Assembly (NCBI GenBank): GCA_016795105.1 | Contig: JAEUIH010000027.1 | Coordinates: 23,313-87,312 of the forward strand | Length of the DNA: 64,000 nt | Source of the DNA: Planctomyces sp. | GTDB lineage: Bacteria; Planctomycetota; Planctomycetia; Planctomycetales; Planctomycetaceae | Reading direction: 5' to 3' | Part shown: positions 1 to 8,484 of the stretch, one piece after another | Position numbering within the stretch: the stretch's first letter is position 1 | Layout: every line of letters begins with the position of its first letter | Translations under genes and position numbers: made by a program | The notes under the pieces: generated by a model | The model's input: the letters and a program-made list of their open reading frames with translations, nothing else | Database searches by the model: none | What the model was told of the DNA's origin: nothing

Positions 1-72
1 AGGAAGCGCGAGTGCAGCCCCCGCGACCCCACGCAGAACTGCTCGTCGATCGAGTCTCTTTGCGATTGGCAT
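1..72 (-). CDS. DUF1552-type Tat-exported protein, N-terminal fragment
   Basis: The first 24 codons of a gene that runs off the left edge. The visible peptide, MPIAKRLDRRAVLRGVAGAA and then LALP, is a Tat signal: twin arginine followed by AVLRG and an alanine-rich core. AAGGA lies about 9 nt before the ATG. In planctomycetes a DUF1592/DUF1588 cytochrome gene is very often followed on the same strand by a DUF1552 gene that starts with this kind of Tat leader, so DUF1552 is the likely product. Only the leader is visible, so the family is inferred from context. The gene starts 29 bp after the stop of the DUF1592 gene and is probably co-transcribed with it. Confidence 0.6.
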   Translation of the reverse strand, partial: MPIAKRLDRRAVLRGVAGAALALP

Positions 73-101
73 TGTGTCAGTCCTTACTCGTCTGGAGGTT
101 A

Positions 102-3100
102 TTACTTCTTCAGGAACCACTCGCTGTGAATCACAAATCGGATCATGTCGCGCATCCGGTATCCATCACTTTTCAGTTTGGTTGCTCGTTCCCTGAGCTG
201 GCGAGTTTCATTGTAAGTCAAACTGCGCCCAATCGCGTATACAGAAAGATGTTTCACGGCACTGAATGCGACTTGTTCCATTCGATCGTTGAGTAAATAG
301 GTTCGCAGGGCGTTGAAATCTGCAACCTGAGTCCCATCAGGCAGGTCCGCAGAACTGTCGCTCGCGGTAGTTGTCGTAATCCCCCCAGCGTCGAATTGCT
401 CAAACGGGAGTCCCCATGGGTCGATTCCCGTATGACATTTGATGCAGCCTTTGATACTCCGATGTCTTTCGAGGCGTTGTCGCAGGGTCAACTGTGTTAA
501 GTCTTCCAGCTTCGGAACGTTTGGGGGCGGATCATCCGGTGGTTCCGCGATCATTTTTCGAGCAAACCACGCCCCTCGCTTCACTGGATTCGGCTCACGT
601 CCATCCGACAGCCCCGCCAGAATCCCGGCCTGGGTCAGAACGCCGCCGCGATTGGGATCGCGATGTGCAACCGGAATGAACTCGAAACCGCTCTCAGTCC
701 GATCTGACCAGCCGTAATAACTGGCGACCACTTCGTTGGCCAGCGAAAAATCTGATGCGATTAGATTGGAAGCCGACAGGTTGTTGCGGATCAGATATTC
801 GAGGAAGCGAGCTGGCTCTTTTCGTAGTTCCTGCTTCACCTCTTTGGTCAGGCGTGGAAAGCGTTTGGCATCGATCTCAACGGCATCGAGTTTCTCAAGA
901 CTTAACCATTGAGATGCGTAGGGTTCCACAAACCGTCTGAACTTTGGATCGTCGACCATGCGATCGATTTGCTGATCGAGCTGCTCCGTCAGTTTGTCCG
1001 CGGCCGCCAATTCCAGAAGCTCCTCATCAGGCGGGGAGTTCCAGAGAAAATAGGACAACTTCGATGCCAGCTCCCATTGATCGAGTGGCTCCGCTTCAGG
1101 AGTCGCACTCTTTTCGATCAGAAACAGAAACTGCGGTGAGCTTAGAACGACCGTGAGAGTGTTGATCACGCTTTCACGGAACTGATTCGATGTTGGCTCT
1201 GTGCCTGGATTCTCAGTCGGTTGGTCGTTTGCCGGTTGTTCCTGAGTCAGCAGACTTTTTGTCTGTAGGTCAAAGTCTGCCTGCCATATTTTCATCAAGT
1301 ACTGAATCTCGTCCTCGGTCGCAGGACGCCGGTAAGCTCGTGAAGCGAACGACGTGATGATTTCGCGCGCGTAGCGAGGCAAGTCCTGCGAGTGTTCGGA
1401 TGGGATGAAGAGATTGCGATGGGGAGCCGGGGGCCATGAATCGTAAAATGGGCCCTCGAACTCGACGCTCCGGATCAGCAAACGCGGCATGTCGCGATCA
1501 TCCGTATATTCGCTTCGAACCCCGATTTCGCGAATGCCTGCCAGGTAATTTACGTTGTCCTTTTCGACATCGGGGTTCGGGAAATTCTGGATCGCCCCCT
1601 CGAAGACGAACTCCCGAAGTTCTGTATCGGCAACCAACTGCGGTTCGCCAACGGGAGCCAGAGTACTGCCGCAGTCACGCCGCAGACCAACATGCACACC
1701 AAGCTTCGGTGAGCGGGATTCGAAAGCGAGAAAACGCCGACCGAGGGTACTCGCATCATCGATTCTCCTTAGGTCAATCCGGTCGATCGAACTGGTAGGG
1801 CCCGTGAGTTTGGCCGATATCTCTGTCTTGCCTGGGGCCAATCGAATGACCGCAAAGGGACCAGGGATCATGTTCCCGGAGAGTCGCATTTCGTTTGCGT
1901 TGGATTGTGTTACCGTAATGCGTGCATGAAGACTGCCCTCCGGGAATGGAGCGGTTGCGAACTTGCGTCCCGGTTCAATAATGGCTTCGATTTCAGAATC
2001 CGTTAAGGCGCGTCGGAACAGACGCACATCATCGATCTCTCCCAGAAACTTATTTCCGCCCTGGATGCGTCCGATGTGCAGGTCTTTGGTAGCGTTATCA
2101 AGATTGGCACCCTGAATCGTTCCTGTTGCCACATGATAGCCGTTCACATAGAGCTTCGTCTGGTTCTCCCCGCGTTTGACCACGGCGGCGACATGCTGCC
2201 ACTGATGTGTTCGAAGAATCCCGGGCGCGGACTGCACGACACCATTGAGTTGCCGATTTTCGTTCATGGTTTCGATCCGCAGAATGCCTCGATTGTCCGG
2301 CATATCAAAGTACCAGCCATGCTGGTAGTTATACTCACCAAGACAGACGATCCCTCCCTGTCGCAGTTCGTGCGGGTTGATCCATGCAGTAACACTGAAA
2401 TCCCCCTCACCAACATTCATCCGTTCATCACGCGGGATGACGGCAGCTCCGTCGTTCCCGTCGACCGACAGGCTTTTTCCGAACGGGGAATCAATCAGCT
2501 TCGTTCCCGGCGTGAGTGTTCCGTTAAAGACTTTGTCAGGGCCAATTCCGTTGGCAGATTCGTCGAAGTTCCAGATGCCGATTAACTGTTCGTTGAGTTT
2601 GCTTGCATCAGGAGCGACAGTCGGTTTTGAAACTCCGGGGGGGTAGATTTCCAGTTGATAGATTCCACCGTCGGTAATATCGGCCGACACCGGGGTGTGG
2701 AAGTCTGACCGGATGGAATGCTGGGCGGGCGGCTCGAGTTGCGAAGAATTCTCTGTCGGTGTTGGTTGAGTTTCGGCGAGGATACGTCGATCCAGCAGAA
2801 GTCCATCGACCTCTTTCGCTGCTCGAACCCTGATACGAAACCTCCCGTAGTCAGGGAGTTCTCTGAGGGAGATCTTGAAGTTAGCATGGGGGCCGTAGGT
2901 ATTTGATTCGCCAAAGATCTCCGGGCTCGGAATCGCCGGGCGCAAGAGCAATCCTCGGGGAACAGTTTCGAACGCCAGCCCTTTTGGGTACCCCTCGCTG
3001 CCTCGCATGCAGGCGAAGACCGCGTGATAGATGCTGTTAAAGTCTCTCCATCCACGAACAGTGTCGTTTCCCTGATACCCTTCGATGAATCGAAATTGTC

Positions 3101-3965
3101 GCTGCATCGCGAAGGGGACAAACTGGAACGGCTTTTGAAGTGGCGGTTCGGTCACCACAAAATCTGCGTTCGATAACAGAAGATTGTTGGCTCCCAGCAC
3201 CAGATTGTCGGGGCACGGTTCCGTATTGATGTTCTCGCCGAGCTCCATCCGAAAGTGTTCAATCGTGGGTGGCTGGTTTTCGTCTGTCACTGCGAGGCGT
3301 AATGCCTTTTCCGCGATTTGAAAGTAGGCATCGAGCTGTAGCGGCGACAAGGCCAGTGTTGCAGTGTTATTGGTGAAGCCATCTTTTGAGACGCCGTCGG
3401 GTGGGAGGATGTCGGTGAGGTTTTCTTCGATCATCAGGAGTTCACGAAGCGTGTTCTGGTACTGAAGAACTGTCAGTCTGCGAGCCGATCCGTTGCGGGC
3501 GACATCTCTGGAGCGTGCAGCATCCAACGCGTGTGTCAGCCAGTCATCAAACCGCTTTCGTTCTTCAGCCGATGGTTGAAGGGCGTCTTCCGGAGGCATC
3601 TCATGTTCCCGGACTTGTCGCTGAATTGCTTCCCAGAGTGTCAGCTTGTTGTCGGGCAGCATTCCGTCCAGATCATCCACGCGAATCCCTGACTCACGTT
3701 CGTTTTCATTGTGGCAGTCGTTGCAGTAGGTCTTGAGGAATGGACCGGCATCTTTGGCAAATGTGTCTGCTGACGTCGTGGTGGTCTGAGTTGGCTGGCT
3801 CTCAGCGAGAAGCTCCCCTTTGGCAGGATCGGAACTGTCCTGGGCAGCGCAAAACGGAGGAACCATGATGATGGCGAACAGCACCACTGGAATGATTCGA
3901 AGATAAGCAATCACGCTCGCGTTCGAAGCTGAGGTCTGTCTTGAGCTAGCCATTGGCATCAACAT
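102..3965 (-). CDS. Planctomycete cytochrome c-type DUF1587/1592/1588/1585 protein with internal LamG domain
   Basis: Large exported protein of 1287 aa. After an N-terminal hydrophobic signal (about residues 19-41) it has a CNDCH haem-binding motif at residues 81-85 (cytochrome-like PSCyt region). A DUF1587-type segment follows (around residues 160-230, with RRLTVLQYQNTLREL). A LamG/concanavalin A-like domain sits at about 458-650 (GIWNFDES, DFSVTAWINP, HQWQHVAAVV, EIDDVRLFRRAL). The C-terminal third carries DUF1595, DUF1592, DUF1588 (with a second haem-like motif CIKCH near residue 1174, followed by DPWGLPFEQFDA) and DUF1585. The family is abundant in planctomycetes and is proposed to act in extracytoplasmic electron transfer, but no reaction has been shown. 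It forms a pair with the DUF1552-type gene downstream. Codons 1, 3 and 5 are all possible ATG starts, with no clear ribosome site. Confidence 0.9.
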   Translation of the reverse strand: MLMPMASSRQTSASNASVIAYLRIIPVVLFAIIMVPPFCAAQDSSDPAKGELLAESQPTQTTTTSADTFAKDAGPFLKTYCNDCHNENERESGIRVDDLDGMLPDNKLTLWEAIQRQVREHEMPPEDALQPSAEERKRFDDWLTHALDAARSRDVARNGSARRLTVLQYQNTLRELLMIEENLTDILPPDGVSKDGFTNNTATLALSPLQLDAYFQIAEKALRLAVTDENQPPTIEHFRMELGENINTEPCPDNLVLGANNLLLSNADFVVTEPPLQKPFQFVPFAMQRQFRFIEGYQGNDTVRGWRDFNSIYHAVFACMRGSEGYPKGLAFETVPRGLLLRPAIPSPEIFGESNTYGPHANFKISLRELPDYGRFRIRVRAAKEVDGLLLDRRILAETQPTPTENSSQLEPPAQHSIRSDFHTPVSADITDGGIYQLEIYPPGVSKPTVAPDASKLNEQLIGIWNFDESANGIGPDKVFNGTLTPGTKLIDSPFGKSLSVDGNDGAAVIPRDERMNVGEGDFSVTAWINPHELRQGGIVCLGEYNYQHGWYFDMPDNRGILRIETMNENRQLNGVVQSAPGILRTHQWQHVAAVVKRGENQTKLYVNGYHVATGTIQGANLDNATKDLHIGRIQGGNKFLGEIDDVRLFRRALTDSEIEAIIEPGRKFATAPFPEGSLHARITVTQSNANEMRLSGNMIPGPFAVIRLAPGKTEISAKLTGPTSSIDRIDLRRIDDASTLGRRFLAFESRSPKLGVHVGLRRDCGSTLAPVGEPQLVADTELREFVFEGAIQNFPNPDVEKDNVNYLAGIREIGVRSEYTDDRDMPRLLIRSVEFEGPFYDSWPPAPHRNLFIPSEHSQDLPRYAREIITSFASRAYRRPATEDEIQYLMKIWQADFDLQTKSLLTQEQPANDQPTENPGTEPTSNQFRESVINTLTVVLSSPQFLFLIEKSATPEAEPLDQWELASKLSYFLWNSPPDEELLELAAADKLTEQLDQQIDRMVDDPKFRRFVEPYASQWLSLEKLDAVEIDAKRFPRLTKEVKQELRKEPARFLEYLIRNNLSASNLIASDFSLANEVVASYYGWSDRTESGFEFIPVAHRDPNRGGVLTQAGILAGLSDGREPNPVKRGAWFARKMIAEPPDDPPPNVPKLEDLTQLTLRQRLERHRSIKGCIKCHTGIDPWGLPFEQFDAGGITTTTASDSSADLPDGTQVADFNALRTYLLNDRMEQVAFSAVKHLSVYAIGRSLTYNETRQLRERATKLKSDGYRMRDMIRFVIHSEWFLKK

Positions 3966-4382
3966 TCATTCGCCGGGGAGGAGGGTGCGAGGAGGGGGGG
4001 CAGGAGGCACAGTGGGTTAATGTCATGTCTTTTGGAGATTTTATCAAACCACTGAGCAGAATCGATGGTGATTTTGCCTGTGCGGGCGAGGCAATTGGTC
4101 TAACCACGAAAGGCGCGAACCACACGAAAGAATCGCAGGGGATCAGAAGTTCGATCCAGGCAGAAGAATGGAAGCAGGAAAATGGTAGAGTCCCGCATTC
4201 TTCTGCCATATCCCGAACTCTCGACCCCCTGCGGTACGTTCGTGCTCGTGCTCAGTGGTAACGGTGCTCGTGCTCAGTGGTAACGGTGCTCGTGCTCGTA
4301 ATCGATTGCCCACGCATTCCTCTGCGATTCGTTCGTGTATTTCGTGGTTACCAATCACGATTGCCGCGAGCAGGGCCTGTGG
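3966..4382. other. Intergenic region with imperfect inverted repeat and 22-bp tandem repeat
   Basis: No convincing gene. The left arm at 4098-4140 (TAACCACGAAA ... CACACGAAAGAATCGCAG) is matched on the opposite strand by 4319-4352 (TCTGCGATTCGTTCGTG ... TTTCGTGGTTACC). Between the arms, 4242-4285 holds two exact copies of a 22-bp unit beginning GTGCTCGTGCTCAGTGG, and a third partial copy follows at 4286-4299. A purine-rich stretch (3975-4008) lies directly upstream of the DUF1592 gene. The inverted arms resemble the widely dispersed TTCGTGT.TTTCGTGGTT repeat seen in many bacterial genomes. Confidence 0.6.
4242..4299. repeat. 22-bp tandem repeat, about 2.6 copies
   Basis: Units at 4242-4263 and 4264-4285 are identical. 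A third begins at 4286 and diverges after GTGCTCGTGCTC. The repeats lie inside the inverted-repeat element between the lipoprotein hydrolase and the DUF1592 gene. Confidence 0.8.
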
Positions 4383-6212
4383 TCAGTTGCCTGAGGCGAC
4401 AATTCTTGCTGACTGCGTGGAGTTGGTCGTGTTGAGTTCAGTTGTCGCGGGGATGTCAGGGACGACTTGAGGGCTGATTTCATTCAGGTACTGTGAGTGG
4501 TGTTCGGACAGGATTCGCCAGACTTCACAGACCGTTTCAGGTCGACCGTGGATTTCAGTGTGGGTTGTGGGTACGTAGAGTTCACTGTCGACTCCCGGAT
4601 GCCGTGCGCTGGTGATTCCCACGACGCCGTCGCCTCGACCGTCTCCAATCGAGAGGCGGCCATCTCCGATGATTGAGTGCATCCTGACATTGTTGTTGAC
4701 AGGCAGGCAGTAGAGTGTTCGCAGCAAAGTGCTGTCGGACTTCAGAAGATCAATACTGGTCGGTATTCGGTATCTCACTTCTCGGGAAAAGACGCCCGGA
4801 TTATTTGCGACGAGTTGTCGATGTGAAGCTCTCACACGAGGATCCGGTTGAACAAGAGTACTTCCAATTTGTCCGACAACTCGTGTTGCCAGCGTTGAGC
4901 CACGATGAGGGACAGCAATGAAGATGGCGCGTCGGACGGAGGGTTGAGGGGCAAAGTAGAAGTTCTCGTACAGTTTGTTGCGGGACGCATGGTCTGCGTT
5001 AATGTTAGAGAGAGGGCGATTGGCAATCGCCTGCCACATGTAATCGTTGCTGTATGAGATTTGGGCTTTCGCGATGAGTCCACCCATGCTGTGTCCGATC
5101 AGGACAATATGATCGAGGGCGGGGTCATTTGAGTTTTGTTTCAGTTCAGCGAGAGCAACATTGAGGTCTCCTCTCAGCTTCGCGGCAGAGTTGAAGAATG
5201 GTTGTCCCGTAGCATAATGAAATCCCCAAATCTGATATCGATCCGAGAACCCGGGTATGCTGCGCAACTCACTTGCCATGTTGACCCAGGTCCGCGGGCT
5301 GGACAGCAAGCCGTGAATCAGGACGACCGGGATCTTGCCTGGCTGCCATGGGTCAAGGAAGAACAACCCGGTTTCTCCGTCATCCATTTCCGGGTGAATA
5401 AACCACTCGAACGGATCCACTTCGCTGGTTCCACAGATTTCATTGAATGCAAACGGGGCCGAGAAGTCTGCGGCGAGCGGTTGTGAGTCTGCGGCGACGG
5501 AGAGTTCCGTTACGTCCAGCGGATTATAGAATTCGAGGACGGGTTGCGATGTTGTGTATTCCGTGTCATTCACTGCGACGGCTTCGGTCTTCAGGATGGC
5601 CGTCACCGAAAAAGTACTGTCAGGCAACAGAAATTGTTCGCCGGGATGTGCATGAGATGGAGACTTCCGCCTTGCTACGATGGGCAAACCCCAGCCGGGT
5701 CGTTTAACTTGTCGTGTCAGTGAGTCTGCATGATAGGCTTGAACGGGGTAAATCACCTGAAGATCAGAGGGTTTCCAGGGAAGACCGATCAGGCGGATTG
5801 GAACCGTTCGAGTGCCTCCTTCCCGATGAATGACAACGCCCGCTCCAGGAACGTACTGTCTGTGTCTCTGAGCACAAACGAGGAAGCGGCCCAGGGTTCG
5901 GTGGTAGATATCCAGAATCTGAGGATCGTATTTTCTGTCAACGGTGCCGGATTCCAGAGTCGGCCAAAGCTGTTCCAGAGCATTCAGGTAGTGGGCAGTT
6001 GCGTCAGGTGAACCAGTTCGATCGCAGTAAGCCGCAAAGTTGAGTTCGTTGGCGGACGATTCCGGCATCGAAGGTGGATAGGCGCAAATCGTCTGGCCGA
6101 CTTGTCGATAAGGGAGGTCGGGCTGACACCAGAACTGCTTTTCGCCAACGAGGCTGCAGCCGGAGAAGAGGATGAGCATCCAGAATGACAACAATGCTCT
6201 TTGCACATCCAT
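4383..6212 (-). CDS. Lipoprotein alpha/beta hydrolase (lipase/esterase-like)
   Basis: Predicted 609-aa exported serine hydrolase. The start at 6212 gives a short basic n-region, a hydrophobic core and a lipobox ending LFSGC, so it is probably a lipoprotein. The longer open frame from 6290 would bury this signal. Residues around 300-420 carry the hydrolase core: VVLIHGLLSSPRTWVNM (oxyanion loop) and the nucleophile elbow GHSMGG with Ser near 375. A GDGVVGITSARH segment and a late THTEIHG supply plausible acid and histidine residues. The first 300 residues match no domain I recognise and may be a planctomycete-specific lid or binding region. It could act on lipids or other esters; the substrate cannot be read from the sequence. 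It stands alone on the minus strand. Confidence 0.85.
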   Translation of the reverse strand: MDVQRALLSFWMLILFSGCSLVGEKQFWCQPDLPYRQVGQTICAYPPSMPESSANELNFAAYCDRTGSPDATAHYLNALEQLWPTLESGTVDRKYDPQILDIYHRTLGRFLVCAQRHRQYVPGAGVVIHREGGTRTVPIRLIGLPWKPSDLQVIYPVQAYHADSLTRQVKRPGWGLPIVARRKSPSHAHPGEQFLLPDSTFSVTAILKTEAVAVNDTEYTTSQPVLEFYNPLDVTELSVAADSQPLAADFSAPFAFNEICGTSEVDPFEWFIHPEMDDGETGLFFLDPWQPGKIPVVLIHGLLSSPRTWVNMASELRSIPGFSDRYQIWGFHYATGQPFFNSAAKLRGDLNVALAELKQNSNDPALDHIVLIGHSMGGLIAKAQISYSNDYMWQAIANRPLSNINADHASRNKLYENFYFAPQPSVRRAIFIAVPHRGSTLATRVVGQIGSTLVQPDPRVRASHRQLVANNPGVFSREVRYRIPTSIDLLKSDSTLLRTLYCLPVNNNVRMHSIIGDGRLSIGDGRGDGVVGITSARHPGVDSELYVPTTHTEIHGRPETVCEVWRILSEHHSQYLNEISPQVVPDIPATTELNTTNSTQSARIVASGN

Positions 6213-6559
6213 GCCGCTGTTTTCTGAGGACCGATTGATCAGCATCCATCTGTGCTGCTGATTTACGTCCGGCCTCGCCTCCCTTTGCATCCCGCAAAGA
6301 ACGAAGAACCGGGTTCTCTAGTTCATCGGAAATCAGTTGATAAGGATCGTCTGGTTCCCGGTTTACCTCACCGCTGCATCCGATAGTCCGAAGCCCCGCA
6401 CATTAAAAGCCACAAACCAGGTTTTGATCGGAGCACTGATAAAGGTAACGCAAGTCCTTCAATTCTCCACATCCCCTGCCTTGCGCCGGTCTCCCGGTCA
6501 GTGGAGGCTAGTTGATTGAGGCTTTTTTGGTCAATAACGAAAAATAGAGGAAGCTGGCG
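6213..6559. other. Intergenic, no gene recognised
   Basis: Upstream region of the lipoprotein hydrolase. It contains a short palindrome AGAACCGGGTTCT near 6306 and no open frame with a ribosome site that I can support. The duplicated repeat block begins to its right. Confidence 0.4.
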
Positions 6560-7154
6560 CGTGCCCGTGCGAGAGGCAGGTGCGTCGCTGAACAGACAAG
6601 CAAGCCTCGGGAGTAACAGGGTCTGACCCCGTGCATTTGGAAGGAGGCCAACGCAACAACCAGTTCGCGTATGTTCACGCGAGCACTTATATTCATTTGT
6701 ATCATATCTAACCACTTGAGAGACTTGATCGATACTGAACAGATGAACAAGTTCAGAGAGTGTCGGGGTCTGGCCCCAGATTACCGCGCGCTGATGCAGT
6801 GAAGTCCGACCTCTAGCTCAGCCCTGTTCTCACGCACACTAGTGTTCGTTTGTGGCGTTGCGTGATTATGTGAGGCGGTTGATCGTGACTGAACAGATGA
6901 CAAGTGCCGGGAGCATCGGGGTCTGGCCCCCTGCTCTGAACAGATGAACAATTTCAGAGAGTGTCGGGGTCTGGCCCCAGATTACCGCGCGCTGATGAAG
7001 TGAGGTCCGACCTCTAGCTCAGACCTGTTCTCACGCACACTAGTGTTCGTTTGTGGCGTTGCGTGATCTTGTGAGGCGGTTGATCGCGACTGAACAGATG
7101 ACAAGTGCCGGGAGCATCGGGGTCTGGCCCCATGCACTTTGGGGGTCTGGCCCC
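6560..7154. repeat. Tandem 201-bp duplication with GGGGTCTGGCCCC hairpins
   Basis: Two nearly identical direct copies lie at 6735-6935 and 6936-7136, offset exactly 201 bp, each starting CTGAACAGATGA and ending just after CGGGAGCATCGGGGTCTGGCCCC. Older, strongly diverged copies precede them (about 6585-6734, where CTGAACAGACAAG, GGGTCTGACCCC and a degenerate version of the rest are recognisable). The 13-bp self-complementary hairpin GGGGTCTGGCCCC occurs at 6765, 6918, 6966, 7119 and 7142, with a GGGTCTGACCCC variant at 6619. Open frames on either strand change between copies and are interrupted, so this is treated as non-coding repeat DNA. Confidence 0.85.
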
Positions 7155-7488
7155 CTGCTCCCAGAGTTGGTTTGTGTCGGGAGTGGCAGTGCGAGGGCAA
7201 GCCGGAGAACCTTTCACGGATTGCTATCGCGTCGTTGATTGAAACAAAAGAGGTCTATTCCTGACTCTACGCTTTTGCGCGTGGTCCTGGTCACGGCAGG
7301 ACCGGCGGACGGACTTCCTGGCATATGCAATTTCTTGTCGGCCATCGTTTTGAATCAGGTCGCTGCTGAAGTTCAAAGATGTCAGCATCTTTTTTGCAGG
7401 TTCGCTTCAGCGTCTACGCATAAACGTCTAAGGCAGGTGGCAGGAGTGGTTTCGTCGCCGGCCACAGTCAACGCACTTCAACGGAGGC
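7155..7488. other. Leader region upstream of the orphan 260-aa gene
   Basis: About 330 bp between the repeat block and the terminator-like hairpin before the gene at 7533. Open frames across it have no visible ribosome site and poor composition. Because it ends in a hairpin plus T-run just before a ribosome site, it could be a transcribed leader or a small RNA, but no known RNA family is recognised. Confidence 0.3.
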
Positions 7489-7511
7489 GGGCGGGAGCCT
7501 GCCCTTTTTTT
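7489..7511 (+). terminator. Rho-independent terminator or attenuator
   Basis: The inverted repeat GGGCGG-GAGC-CTGCCC (one G-T pair) is followed immediately by seven T residues (7505-7511). It lies only 10 nt upstream of the AAGGAG ribosome site of the next gene, so it either ends an upstream transcript or attenuates the gene at 7533. Confidence 0.7.
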
Positions 7512-7532
7512 GCTTCAAACTAAGGAGATCCC

Positions 7533-8315
7533 GTGGGGACAGTTCATTTAATTCGCGGCGACCATGTTGGAAATGTCAGCAATGCGATGGCTGTGCTTAC
7601 CTGGATCGTCCGCAACGTTCCAAACTTCGTGAGGGAAGTACCTGAGGAATGGGTTCACGAAGTCGTTGAAAGCCTTGAAAAGCAAGGCGTTTCTGAGCCT
7701 GTTATCTCGCGGGCAATCAAATTAGCGAAAACTCACGGCTATGACTTTGGCGATGGCCGGATCGAGACTTGGTTTGGCAGAATGCGGTGGATTTACCTTC
7801 CAAAGCCACTTCCGGCGAACGGCTTGGAACCGGATTCATTAGGCGAGGCCGAGCCGATGACAATAGAACGTGCGAAGAAACTGGCGGCCATTATTGAGAG
7901 CCAATATGACAGGGCGGTACGAGACGAAAACTATGAAGCTCAGGCACGCATGATAAAGGAGTTCTGGGCACTTGTCAGGAGTCTGGCATTCGCGGCAGCG
8001 GCAGCAATAGCGAGGGGCAAGGAAAAGAAGCCTGCGGAGGAGTCACGGACCGAAAGAAGACTCAGGGTCGGCGAACAGCTTCGGCTTCCTGCAGCAGGCC
8101 AGACCGGTGGTGGTCATGGTACGGGTGGCGGTCAGATCGAAGACTACACCAGAACGGCTGAGCAACTCAGACCCTCAGCGCCTCAAGTGACGGGAGATGC
8201 GGTTAATTTGGCGAGAACGGGCGTCCGAAACCCGACGGCGCAGGATGTGCGGACAAGAGCAGTCCCTTTAAGATCGCCTCAGCGAGGCGGAGCATCTCGG
8301 GGAGGACGTAAGTAG
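7533..8315 (+). CDS. Orphan hypothetical protein with basic, low-complexity C-terminus
   Basis: 260 aa, no family recognised. The GTG start is chosen because AAGGAG (7522-7527) lies 5 nt upstream and the frame is open throughout. Residues 1-95 look like a small folded domain, with LTWIVRNVPNFVREVPEEWV, then ISRAIKLAKTHGYDFGDGRI and a WFGRMRWIYLP strand. Residues 105-155 are helical and charged (MTIERAKKLAAIIESQYD...). An alanine-rich helix at 150-160 leads to a Gly/Arg-rich tail with loosely repeated EQLR..A motifs. There is no signal peptide or clear membrane segment. The gene is isolated between repeat-rich DNA and a hairpin-rich downstream gap, suggesting accessory content. Confidence 0.65.
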   Translation: MGTVHLIRGDHVGNVSNAMAVLTWIVRNVPNFVREVPEEWVHEVVESLEKQGVSEPVISRAIKLAKTHGYDFGDGRIETWFGRMRWIYLPKPLPANGLEPDSLGEAEPMTIERAKKLAAIIESQYDRAVRDENYEAQARMIKEFWALVRSLAFAAAAAIARGKEKKPAEESRTERRLRVGEQLRLPAAGQTGGGHGTGGGQIEDYTRTAEQLRPSAPQVTGDAVNLARTGVRNPTAQDVRTRAVPLRSPQRGGASRGGRK

Positions 8316-8340
8316 TTGGCCATTTCTCGCAGACCAGAAT

Positions 8341-8386
8341 AGCAGGTAGGGCCTGCTGTGCGGACCAGAGTTGTGGGTCTGGTCCC
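8341..8386. terminator. Two consecutive hairpins downstream of the orphan gene
   Basis: AGCAGG-TAGGG-CCTGCT at 8341-8357 is followed by an 8-bp stem GGACCAGA ... TCTGGTCC at 8362-8385. There is no T-run. They may end or stabilise the upstream mRNA. The second resembles the GGGTCTGGCCC hairpin family seen nearby. Confidence 0.4.
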
Positions 8387-8484
8387 GTGTGCCCCCGGAC
8401 CCGCGTTCGGTTGTATCGGCCTGTGCCGGTGTGAGAAACTTCAGTGCGACCGAACTGATGAGCCGTTTTGGAGGGAGAGTCGAT

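Noticed and set aside
6368..6750. Minus-strand open frames (115 and 80 aa) in the repeat block
   Set aside because: They run through degenerate repeat copies, lack ribosome sites and read like low-quality translation.
6735..7136. Possible CRISPR or coding repeat in the 201-bp duplication
   Set aside because: Only two close copies, no unique spacers, and frames differ between copies or are interrupted.
7155..7488. Known riboswitch or SRP/6S RNA in the leader before the orphan gene
   Set aside because: No conserved motif of a known RNA family could be recognised; only the terminator-like end is supported.
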